DNA of 11,900 nucleotides from an uncultured Verrucomicrobiota bacterium (GTDB lineage: Bacteria > Verrucomicrobiota > Kiritimatiellia > RFP12 > UBA1067). The stretch is taken from contig CAMOIK010000057.1 of NCBI GenBank assembly GCA_946615875.1, positions 1 to 11,900 of the forward strand, read 5' to 3'. A model generated the notes under the pieces. The model saw only the letters and a program-made list of their open reading frames with translations. It did no database searches and was not told the DNA's origin. Positions 5,859-11,900 of the stretch are shown here, piece after piece (the stretch's first letter is position 1; every line of letters starts with the position of its first letter). A program made the position numbers and the translations under genes.

Positions 5859-7982
5859 ATGCATTGCACGACTGTCCTTTTTCTGGCGGCGACGTTGACG
5901 AGGTTCCTGGATCCGTACACCGTGGTGTACCAGTCCGACGAGGGCGAGAGCGACATGAAGGTCTCCACCCCCGCCAGGACCGACAGCTGGCCGATGCCGC
6001 ACGGACTGAAAGATCCGCTGGCGAAGAAACTGGAGCCCCGCGTGATGTGGACGCATTTCTACGTGTACGACAAGGCGCAGCCAGGCTACGACGCCGCCGC
6101 GCCCAGCGAACTTTTCAAGGTGAACCAGGTTGGGTATCTGCCGTGGGCGCCAAAGTTCGCCTACATGGGCGCGTGGCTCGGCCCGCATCTCGGCGCATGG
6201 AAGCCCCGCGAGCCGCTGAAGGGGTGGCAGCTGGTTGATGCGGCCACGGGCAGGACCGTGCTGGACCGCCCGGCGCCGACGGTGCGCGTGCACGATGGTT
6301 GCACCGAGGAGGGGACGCCGTTCACCGGCGAGGAGACATACGAGATGGAGTTCTCCTGCGTCACCAACGAAGGGACGTATTTCGTGCGCGTGCCGGGCGT
6401 CGGCAGGAGCGCCGACTTCCGCATCGCGGCGTCGGCGGCGGAAGACGCCTTCCGCGTCCACATGGGTGGGCTCTATCAAAAGCGCTGCGGCGTCGCGAAG
6501 GAGGAGCCGTGGACCCATTGGGTGGCGGGAGAGTGCCACAAGCAGGTTGTGCGCAGCATCTTTCCGCCCGACGAAGGGACTCTCGACCCCAAGGTGCGGT
6601 GGTTCGAGATCATCCACTGGAACACAGACTGGCAGGGCGGGGACCGGATCATCGCGCCAGGCGGCTGGCACGACGCGGCGGACTACGACCGCCGCCCCAT
6701 GCACATGAACATCGTGAACGACCTGTGCGCCGTCTATCTGATGAAGCGGGAGAACTTCCGCGACGGGCAGCTGCTGATGCCGGAGAACGGCAACGGCATC
6801 CCCGACATCCTGGACGAGGCGGACTGGGGGCTGCGCCACCTGCTCGCCGTGCAGGATGAGGACGGCGGCGTGGGCACGTGGTTCGAGACCGTCCGCCACC
6901 CAGTGCCGGGCAGCGTGGCCGAAAGCGACCCGATGCAGTATGCGGTCTCGCGCGCCACGCGGCGCAGTTCGCTGATGTTCGCCGCCCACGCCGCGATGCT
7001 GGCGCGCTGCGGCGACACCTTCCGCGAGACCTACCTGGAGCCGGCGAAGGCCGCGTGGCGTTTCGCGACGACCTCCAGGGCGAAGAAAGACGTGTTCGAG
7101 GTGAAGCGCAAGCGCATGAAGGTCTTCACGGAGAGCGACGTGGTTTACTGGGACGAGCCGACCGAACTGCCGGCGCAGTATCTCGTGAAGGCGGCCATCA
7201 ACCTCCACGCGCTGACGGGCGACGCCTCCTACCTGGACGCCTGCAAGGCCGAGGTGAAGCGGCTGGCGGAATGCGTGAAGCACGACGCTTGGAACTGGCC
7301 GCCGCTGCTCTTCGCCGGCGAGCGCGTCGCCGGCTATCCGCCGGAGCTTCGGGAGTTCTTCGGCGCCTGGGAGCGGCGAACCCTCAATGTGGCAGATGAC
7401 ATATGCAAGCAGATCGACACGTCCTACGCCTACCGCGCGCCGTGGTTCGCCCCGCGGCAGGGCAACGTCCAATCCATGGCCTGGGGGATGTGCCACCCGC
7501 TGCGCCGCGCGCAGTATCTCGTGGCGGCGCACGGCATCACGGGCGACGCGAAATACCTCCGCGCCGCCTCCGTCGCAAACGACTTCCACAACGGCTGCAA
7601 CCCGTCCGGCTCCACGCTGACGAGCGGCCTGGGGCGGGTGTATCCCGTCTCGTTCCTCGATCTGCCGTCCTACGTGGACGGCATAGCGGAGTATGTGCCC
7701 GGCATAACGCCCTACCGCTGGACCTACGGAATGCCCCGCAGGGCGGTGGCGATGGTCTATGGCGGCAACAAGGCCGCCGCCTCCCGCTGGCCGATATGGC
7801 GGCGCTGGCCCAACCTCGAGAACCAAACCGTCGCCGCCAGCGAATACACCGTGTGGGAGACGATCGCGCCCGCCGCCAGCGTCACCGCGTATCTGATGGC
7901 GCCGGGCGCTTCCAAGCCGCAGCCGCGCCCGCGTCCCGCCAAGCGCCTGGCCGACCTCCCGGGCTATTGGATGCTGCCGTGA
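5859..7982 (+). CDS. Glycoside hydrolase family 9 protein (cellulase/beta-glucanase type)
   Basis: This 707-residue protein should cleave beta-1,4-glucosidic bonds by the inverting GH9 mechanism. In order it shows a CelD-type N-terminal Ig-like domain (about 85-200, beginning LFKVNQVGYLP with the family block NQVGYLP at 89-95) and an (alpha/alpha)6 catalytic domain from about 200. Family blocks are LYQKRCG (205-211), GGWHDAADYDRR with Asp272 and Asp275 as the expected water-activating pair, NGIPDILDEADWG (312-324), GCNPSG (579-584), and SEYTVWE near the end with Glu662 as the likely acid catalyst. The core is therefore complete. The N-terminus has a short hydrophobic run (about residues 4-12) without a basic residue ahead of it, so export is uncertain. 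No carbohydrate-binding or anchoring module follows; the protein ends in a Pro/Arg-rich stretch. The frame is open upstream to 5586, but the promoter at 5807-5815 supports the ATG at 5859, preceded only by weak GAGAG at 5840. It is the first gene of the plus-strand run. Exact substrate (cellulose, cello-oligosaccharide, mixed-linkage glucan or an exopolysaccharide) cannot be told. Confidence 0.92.
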   Translation: MHCTTVLFLAATLTRFLDPYTVVYQSDEGESDMKVSTPARTDSWPMPHGLKDPLAKKLEPRVMWTHFYVYDKAQPGYDAAAPSELFKVNQVGYLPWAPKFAYMGAWLGPHLGAWKPREPLKGWQLVDAATGRTVLDRPAPTVRVHDGCTEEGTPFTGEETYEMEFSCVTNEGTYFVRVPGVGRSADFRIAASAAEDAFRVHMGGLYQKRCGVAKEEPWTHWVAGECHKQVVRSIFPPDEGTLDPKVRWFEIIHWNTDWQGGDRIIAPGGWHDAADYDRRPMHMNIVNDLCAVYLMKRENFRDGQLLMPENGNGIPDILDEADWGLRHLLAVQDEDGGVGTWFETVRHPVPGSVAESDPMQYAVSRATRRSSLMFAAHAAMLARCGDTFRETYLEPAKAAWRFATTSRAKKDVFEVKRKRMKVFTESDVVYWDEPTELPAQYLVKAAINLHALTGDASYLDACKAEVKRLAECVKHDAWNWPPLLFAGERVAGYPPELREFFGAWERRTLNVADDICKQIDTSYAYRAPWFAPRQGNVQSMAWGMCHPLRRAQYLVAAHGITGDAKYLRAASVANDFHNGCNPSGSTLTSGLGRVYPVSFLDLPSYVDGIAEYVPGITPYRWTYGMPRRAVAMVYGGNKAAASRWPIWRRWPNLENQTVAASEYTVWETIAPAASVTAYLMAPGASKPQPRPRPAKRLADLPGYWMLP

Positions 7983-7987
7983 GCGAT

Positions 7988-8017
7988 ATGGAAACACCGC
8001 AACCCACGATGCCATGA
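7988..8017 (+). other. Nine-codon frame whose stop overlaps the nitroreductase start
   Basis: ATG at 7988, 5 nt after the GH9 stop, opens METPQPTMP and ends in TGA at 8015-8017, forming ATGA with the next gene's ATG. It could let ribosomes leaving GH9 re-initiate and be handed to the nitroreductase gene, which lacks a Shine-Dalgarno of its own. It has no Shine-Dalgarno either and is too short to judge by coding signal, so chance is likely. Confidence 0.2.
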
Positions 8018-8997
8018 AAGAATTCGCAAGGAAGCTGAAGCGCCGCCTCGAAGCGGCGGTGGCGCGCGCGAAGACGCGGCGCGAAGCGAAGGCGGCGTTC
8101 CGCTACGACCTCAAGCAGTTCCTGGAGGGCGCTGGCGCGCTGCACCTCGACAGAATGGCGGCGGCGCGCTCCGAGATCGTGATGGCCTACCACGTCGTCG
8201 AAAAAGGCCTGACGATGCCGCACCGCCGTCTCGGCTTCGGGAAGGGCGCGATCGTGCATCTCGTCAATCTCATCGACGCCTTCGAACGGCGCTTCGGCTC
8301 CGGCGATGCGCAGGTGCGGCACGCCGTCGCCGTGCTGAAGGCGTATCGCGAGCTCCACCGCGACTGGCCGGAGCCAATGCCGAAGCTGGACGCGTTTCTC
8401 GCAAAGCGCCCGGACGTCGCCGCCGCCGCCCAGCCGCACGTCAGGCGGGAAGACTTCTTCGCGCAGCGCGACGCGGCGTTTCCCTCCTTCGCCGCATCGC
8501 GCCACGTATGCCGCCATTTCGCCGCGCCCGTGCCGCGCAAGACGCTCGAAGACGCCATCGCGCTGGCCATGACCGCCCCGAGCGCCTGCAACCGCCAGCA
8601 CTGCCGCGTGCACGTCATCGACGACGCCGGACTGCGCGACAGGCTTTTCGCGCTGCAGGGCGGGACGCGAGGCTTCGGCCAGGACGCCGACAAGGTGATC
8701 GTCGTGACCGCCGACCTGTCGGCTGTCTGCTGGGCGTGGGAGCGCCACGACGCCTACACGAACGGCGGGATATTCGTCATGAATCTCTGCTACTCGCTGC
8801 ACTGGCACGGCATCGCCTGCTGCATCCTGCATTGGTCCGTGGCGCCGGAAAACGACCGCGCCGCGCACGAGCTGCTCGGCATTGCGCGGAGCGAAGCCAT
8901 AGTGCAGGTGCTGGCCTGCGGGATGCCGCCGGAGGAATTCGACGTGGCCGGCTCTCCTCGCCTTGACGCTAAAGAGGTGACGACATGGCATCGATAA
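8014..8997 (+). CDS. Nitroreductase-family flavoprotein of a glycan biosynthesis locus
   Basis: This 327-residue cytoplasmic protein has a nitroreductase-like FMN fold in its second half. Visible blocks are SRHVCRHF (162-169), the place of the family's FMN-phosphate-binding Arg motif, APSACNRQ (188-195), and the dimer/flavin helix from about 250 to 272 (NGGIFVMNLCYSLHW region). The first half (about 1-150) is basic and helical and contains YHVVEKGLTMP (59-69) and RLGFGKG. Proteins with this extended N-terminus occur near capsule and exopolysaccharide genes, often beside pyruvyl transferases and GT2 enzymes, as here. The reaction is not established; a redox modification of a sugar or lipid precursor is an inference. 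It starts 31 nt after the GH9 stop with no clear Shine-Dalgarno; its ATG overlaps the stop of a 9-codon frame (ATGA). It overlaps the next gene by 13 nt, so the two are cotranscribed. Confidence 0.82.
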   Translation: MKEFARKLKRRLEAAVARAKTRREAKAAFRYDLKQFLEGAGALHLDRMAAARSEIVMAYHVVEKGLTMPHRRLGFGKGAIVHLVNLIDAFERRFGSGDAQVRHAVAVLKAYRELHRDWPEPMPKLDAFLAKRPDVAAAAQPHVRREDFFAQRDAAFPSFAASRHVCRHFAAPVPRKTLEDAIALAMTAPSACNRQHCRVHVIDDAGLRDRLFALQGGTRGFGQDADKVIVVTADLSAVCWAWERHDAYTNGGIFVMNLCYSLHWHGIACCILHWSVAPENDRAAHELLGIARSEAIVQVLACGMPPEEFDVAGSPRLDAKEVTTWHR

Positions 8998-9830
8998 GCA
9001 TCTTGGTGCGCGCCCGCAACGACGAGGCGCTGATCGGCCGCACCCTGGAGGGGATCTATTCGCAGAAGGTCGCCCTTCCCTGCGAGGTCGTGGTCTGCGA
9101 CGACGGCTCCACCGACGGCACGCGCGACATGGCGGCGAGGTTCGGCGTGCGCTTCTTCGAGCGTCCGCCAGGGCCATACAAGCCGGGGAGGACGCTGAAT
9201 GCGCTCGTCGGCGCGGCCAAGGGCGAGATCGTCGTGTTCAACAATTCCGACGCCGTGCCGCTAGACGAGAATTGGCTTGCCAATCTCGTCCGCCCTCTGC
9301 TGGCCGCGCCGGAGAAGCCGCGCTTCACGTTCGCCAACCAGCTGCCGCGCCGCGACGCGTCGGCTCTGGTGCGCAAGGATTCGGAAAGGGCGTTCGGCGA
9401 CGGCAAGGTGCAGGCGACATGGCGCTTCTTCTTCTCGCTGGCGAGTTCGGCGACGTGGGCGCGCATGCTGCGGGAAGCGCCGTTCGACGAGGGCATGCAG
9501 TATTCCGAGGACGTGGAGTGGGCGTGGCGCAACTCCCGCCGCGCCGAGGACCCGGTGGAGATCGTCTATTGCCCCGACGCGCACGTCGAGCATTCCCACA
9601 ACTACACGCTGGCGGAGCTGGCGCGGCGCTTCCGCGGCGAAGGGAAGGCGGACGCCGAGATCTTCGGCGACCGGCCGTCGCTCGCCCGCGAGGCGGCGGC
9701 GGCAGTGCGCGAGACGCTGCGCGACTGGGCGTATCTCGCGCCGCATCCGCGCGACTGGCGCGAAATGCCCGCCGCTCCGCTCCGCCGCCTGGTCCAGAGG
9801 ATTTCCCATTGGAAAGGAACGCGCGAATGA
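8985..9830 (+). CDS. GT2-family glycosyltransferase (rhamnosyltransferase-like)
   Basis: This 281-residue GT-A enzyme should transfer a sugar from a nucleotide-sugar to a growing glycan on the cytoplasmic face of the membrane. It begins with SISILVRARND (3-13). It then has the nucleotide-binding DDGSTDGT (39-46), the metal-binding region NNSDAVP (86-92, of the QDA type seen in rhamnosyltransferase-like GT2s rather than a full DXD) and the catalytic-base block YSEDVEWAWR (173-182). A HSHNYT segment follows (204-208). There is no membrane segment, and the length suits a single-domain GT2. The ATG at 8985 has a good Shine-Dalgarno (GAGGTG, 8974-8979, 5-nt spacing) inside the upstream gene. Its stop overlaps the next ATG (ATGA at 9827-9830), a sign of translational coupling. 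Donor and acceptor sugars are unknown. Confidence 0.92.
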   Translation: MASISILVRARNDEALIGRTLEGIYSQKVALPCEVVVCDDGSTDGTRDMAARFGVRFFERPPGPYKPGRTLNALVGAAKGEIVVFNNSDAVPLDENWLANLVRPLLAAPEKPRFTFANQLPRRDASALVRKDSERAFGDGKVQATWRFFFSLASSATWARMLREAPFDEGMQYSEDVEWAWRNSRRAEDPVEIVYCPDAHVEHSHNYTLAELARRFRGEGKADAEIFGDRPSLAREAAAAVRETLRDWAYLAPHPRDWREMPAAPLRRLVQRISHWKGTRE

Positions 9831-10945
9831 AAGTCCTCCTTGGCGGCATCCCGTTGGGTTGCGACAACATCGGCGACGAGGCCATAATAGCCTGCGTCGT
9901 GAAGATGCTCAGGCGGTCCATTGACGGCGTGCGGCTGACCGTGGCGACGGCAGACCCCGCCACGGCAGAGCGCCTGGGCGTCGAGGTCGTGCCGCCGTTC
10001 GGCTTCGCCGGCCGGTCGCTGGACGGCTTCGCCGACGTGGCGCGGCGCCACGACGCATACGTGTGGTGCGGTGCGACCGGCCTTTCGGACTATCCGGGCG
10101 TGGCCCTCGATCTGCTGGAGTCCGCCCAGCGGGCCGGCGTGCCGACGTTCGTGTGGGGCGTGGGCATGGACGACGAGCTCAACCCTGTATTCTTCCGCGT
10201 CTCCGGACGCAAGCGCGCCCTGTTGGCCGCCTTCGGCCTGACGGGCTTCGCCGAGCGCGCGCTGCGCGAACGCCTGAAACGCCGCATCGCCCGCATCCTG
10301 CCGCGCTGCAAAGGCGTGTGGCTGCGCGATCCGCAGAGCGCGCGGATGCTGGAGTCCATGGGCTTCGCCGGCGCGGGAGTGGCCGCCGACACGGCGATTT
10401 TGTGCCGCGCGCCCTCGCCGGGGCGAGCGACCGGCGCGGCGCGGCTGGGGCTGTGCATTTCGACGCAGCGGCAGGTGCGCGACTTGGACGGCGTGAAGGG
10501 GATGGTGGCGGCGGTGAGGGCGGCCGGTGCGGAAGTCGTGGGCATTCCCATGAACCCGAAGACCGACCGCGCGCTGCTGGAGAGCCTGGGCGTGGAGTGC
10601 ATCGCCGGGCGCGAGCCGGAAGACGTGTGCGCTGCGGCGGCGGAGTGCACGGTGGTGCTTTCCAGCCGCCTGCATCTGCTCATACTCGCCGCCAACGTCG
10701 GCACGCCTGTCATGGGCATCGCCCGCGGCTCCAAGCTGGCGAACTGGCTGGCAAACTTCGGCAGGACCGTGGAAGGGGACGTTTACTCCTGCGACTGGGC
10801 CGAGGTCACGCGGCACGTGCTCGCGGCGCTGAAGGGCGGGCGGGGCGACTGGGACGCCGTGCGCGAGGCCGCGTATGCGCGGCTGACCGCCCGTTTCGAG
10901 TCGGCCAGGGCGGAGTTCGCCGGGAGGCTGAAGCAATGCGGATGA
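9827..10945 (+). CDS. Polysaccharide pyruvyl transferase family protein (CsaB/WcaK-like)
   Basis: This 372-residue protein belongs to the family that adds ketal-linked pyruvate from phosphoenolpyruvate to sugars of exopolysaccharides and cell-wall polymers. It shows the N-terminal GCDNIGDEAI (11-20), an inner-domain loop CGATGLSDYPG (81-91) where many relatives have a glycine triplet, and the C-terminal signature SSRLHLLILAANVGTPVMGI (279-298) with the family's SxRLH and His283. GSKLANWLANFG follows (301-312). The fold is GT-B-like with two Rossmann halves. The long open frame reaches back to 9272, but the ATG at 9827 follows AAGGA (9814-9818, 8-nt spacing) and overlaps the GT2 stop, so the start is secure. 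It overlaps the GT4 gene by 10 nt. Pyruvylation is the default reading; some family members have other or unknown activities. Confidence 0.87.
   Translation: MKVLLGGIPLGCDNIGDEAIIACVVKMLRRSIDGVRLTVATADPATAERLGVEVVPPFGFAGRSLDGFADVARRHDAYVWCGATGLSDYPGVALDLLESAQRAGVPTFVWGVGMDDELNPVFFRVSGRKRALLAAFGLTGFAERALRERLKRRIARILPRCKGVWLRDPQSARMLESMGFAGAGVAADTAILCRAPSPGRATGAARLGLCISTQRQVRDLDGVKGMVAAVRAAGAEVVGIPMNPKTDRALLESLGVECIAGREPEDVCAAAAECTVVLSSRLHLLILAANVGTPVMGIARGSKLANWLANFGRTVEGDVYSCDWAEVTRHVLAALKGGRGDWDAVREAAYARLTARFESARAEFAGRLKQCG
10923..10927 (+). promoter_or_regulatory. Ribosome binding site that decides the GT4 start
   Basis: GGAGG lies 8 nt before the ATG at 10936, inside the end of the pyruvyl transferase gene. 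Two more in-frame ATGs follow at 10942 (overlapping the upstream TGA) and 10945, but their spacing to this site is 14 and 17 nt. This favours 10936, which adds only the two residues Met-Arg to the shorter form. Confidence 0.7.
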
Positions 10946-11886
10946 TGGTGTATGTGGAGTCCTCCGCCATAAGGGGAGGCATAGAAGTCTTCGCCGAGCG
11001 CCATGTGGCCGCGCTCCGCGCCGCCGGCCACGCCGTCGATGTGGTCTCGGACCGCAATCCGCCGCGCTCGATGTTCGCGGACTACGACGAGATCGTGGTG
11101 CACAAGTGCGGCGACGTGGCCACGCTCGAGGCGTTCCCGCCGGAGAAGACCACGCTCTACGTGCACGACCACGAGCCGATATGCCCGCGCACCCACGCCT
11201 ACACGCCGCTTGGCCGGAACTGCACGCGCCCTGGCGCGTTGTGGCCGTGCATCGTCTGCGCGCCGGCGTGCCGCCGCTGGCGCGACGCGCTCGGCAGGGT
11301 GCTGACGCAAGGGCGGCGCAAGCGGGCGATGGCGCGGTTCAGGCGCATCGTGGTGATTTCGGCTTTCATGAAATCGCGGCTCGTCGCGAACGGCATTCCC
11401 GCCGACAGGATAAGCGTCCAGCCGCCCGAAATCCCGCGCCCCGATCTCTCCGGCTCCCCTCGGTCTTCTCGGCCTTCCGCGCACGTCGATCTTCTATACG
11501 TGGGGCAGCTGGTGCGCGGCAAGGGGGTGCATCTGCTGCTGCGGGCGATGGCCGGGATGAAGAGGCGGCGCACGCTGGACATCGTGGGGACGGGCAACAT
11601 GGAAGGGCGGCTGAAGCATCTCGCCGCGAAGCTCGGCCTCGGCGATCGCGTTCGCTTCCATGGGTTCTGCGGCAATCCGCAGGAGTGGATGGCGGCGGCC
11701 GGGTGCGTGGTCGTGCCGAGCTTCTGGCAGGAGCCGTTCGGGCTGGTGGCGGCGGAGGCCGTCGCGCTCGGACGCAACGTGGTGGCGTTCGCCATCGGCG
11801 GTCTGCCGGAGGCCTGCGCAGGCAAGGCGACGCTGGTGCCGCCCGGCGACATTGCCGCCCTTGCCGCGGCGTTGGACAGAGTGTAG
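10936..11886 (+). CDS. GT4-family glycosyltransferase with a cysteine-rich insert, short C-terminus
   Basis: This 316-residue GT-B retaining glycosyltransferase should add a sugar to a surface glycan precursor in the cytoplasm. The N-terminal half opens with MMVYVESSAIRGGIEVF (3-19), the glycine loop for the acceptor side. It then has YVHDHEPICPR (75-85) and a run of five cysteines (83, 96, 105, 108, 112) of the kind found in a subset of GT4 enzymes. The C-terminal half has YVGQLVRGKG (188-197), the donor-phosphate-binding Arg/Lys, and EPFGLVAAE (266-274), the ExxxxxxxE nucleotide-sugar motif. A Ser/Pro/Arg-rich linker (about 171-182) separates the halves. The protein stops at PPGDIAALAAALDRV, where relatives usually run 30-50 residues further into a final helix, so it may be truncated or naturally short. 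It is the last gene in the window, overlapping its upstream neighbour by 10 nt. Sugar specificity is unknown. Confidence 0.88.
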   Translation: MRMMVYVESSAIRGGIEVFAERHVAALRAAGHAVDVVSDRNPPRSMFADYDEIVVHKCGDVATLEAFPPEKTTLYVHDHEPICPRTHAYTPLGRNCTRPGALWPCIVCAPACRRWRDALGRVLTQGRRKRAMARFRRIVVISAFMKSRLVANGIPADRISVQPPEIPRPDLSGSPRSSRPSAHVDLLYVGQLVRGKGVHLLLRAMAGMKRRRTLDIVGTGNMEGRLKHLAAKLGLGDRVRFHGFCGNPQEWMAAAGCVVVPSFWQEPFGLVAAEAVALGRNVVAFAIGGLPEACAGKATLVPPGDIAALAAALDRV

Positions 11887-11900
11887 TCGGTAGTTGGCAG

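Noticed and set aside
5667..8015. 782-residue minus-strand frame opposite the GH9 gene
   Set aside because: Antisense shadow. The GH9 frame has all catalytic blocks, and the antisense product has none and would run across both promoters.
8803..8820. TGGCACG match resembling a sigma-54 -24 element
   Set aside because: It lies deep in the nitroreductase coding sequence, and the GC of the -12 element is not at the required 10-nt spacing (CC is there).
7882..10936. Long minus-strand frames (431 and 444 residues) opposite the glycan genes
   Set aside because: Compositionally biased shadows without recognisable motifs, opposite genes with convincing motifs and ribosome binding sites.
1..11900. 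tRNA, rRNA, CRISPR arrays, insertion sequences, direct repeats
   Set aside because: I looked for them by eye and saw none. The only gaps over 60 nt are 232-327, 1849-1913 and 5658-5858, and they hold the hairpins and promoters described.

Overview
The window is one stretch of GC-rich, gene-dense bacterial chromosome holding seven protein genes and no RNA gene, mobile element or CRISPR array that I can see. It suggests a Gram-negative bacterium with sigma-54 control, exported transglutaminase-like proteins, plant-polysaccharide-type glycosidases and surface glycan synthesis. A member of the PVC group (Kiritimatiellota/Lentisphaerota type) would fit. That placement is a low-confidence guess from gene content, GC bias and AT-rich promoter islands; there is no phylogenetic marker here beyond the last 76 residues of phosphoglycerate kinase.

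Layout. (1) Positions 1-231 (+) are the C-terminal end of pgk. It closes on a strong hairpin (254-290) that can terminate transcription from both sides, because the next gene converges on it. (2) On the minus strand, 5657->1914 encodes a very large exported protein built of two tandem DUF3857 + transglutaminase-like halves. It is followed 65 nt later by 1848->328, a NifA-like sigma-54 activator (GAF - AAA+ - Fis-type HTH). (3) The 201-nt divergent region 5658-5858 carries two extended -10 promoters facing opposite ways that share the same 14-nt core. The minus-strand promoter is so close to its ATG that the mRNA should be leaderless. (4) On the plus strand, 5859->11886 is a tight run of five genes: a GH9 glycoside hydrolase, a nitroreductase-family protein, a GT2 glycosyltransferase, a polysaccharide pyruvyl transferase-family protein and a GT4 glycosyltransferase. 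The GH9 gene is separated from the second gene by 31 nt, and the last four overlap end to start (13, 3 and 10 nt).

How they may work together. The last four genes look like part of a surface or exopolysaccharide biosynthesis operon: two sugar transferases, a pyruvyl (or related) transferase and a flavoprotein-type accessory enzyme often seen in such loci. The co-directional GH9 enzyme upstream may trim or release a beta-glucan, or may simply be a separate catabolic gene sharing the promoter. The operon probably continues past the right edge. The minus-strand pair couples an envelope protein of unknown role with an enhancer-binding protein whose targets are not visible here: I found no convincing -24/-12 promoter in the window.

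Most interesting points: the second half of the transglutaminase-like protein has lost its catalytic His and displaced its Cys; the activator has GAFTDA in place of GAFTGA; the twin divergent promoters and predicted leaderless mRNA; and the GH9 gene placed at the head of a glycan-synthesis operon. I see no clear evidence for a wholly new system.
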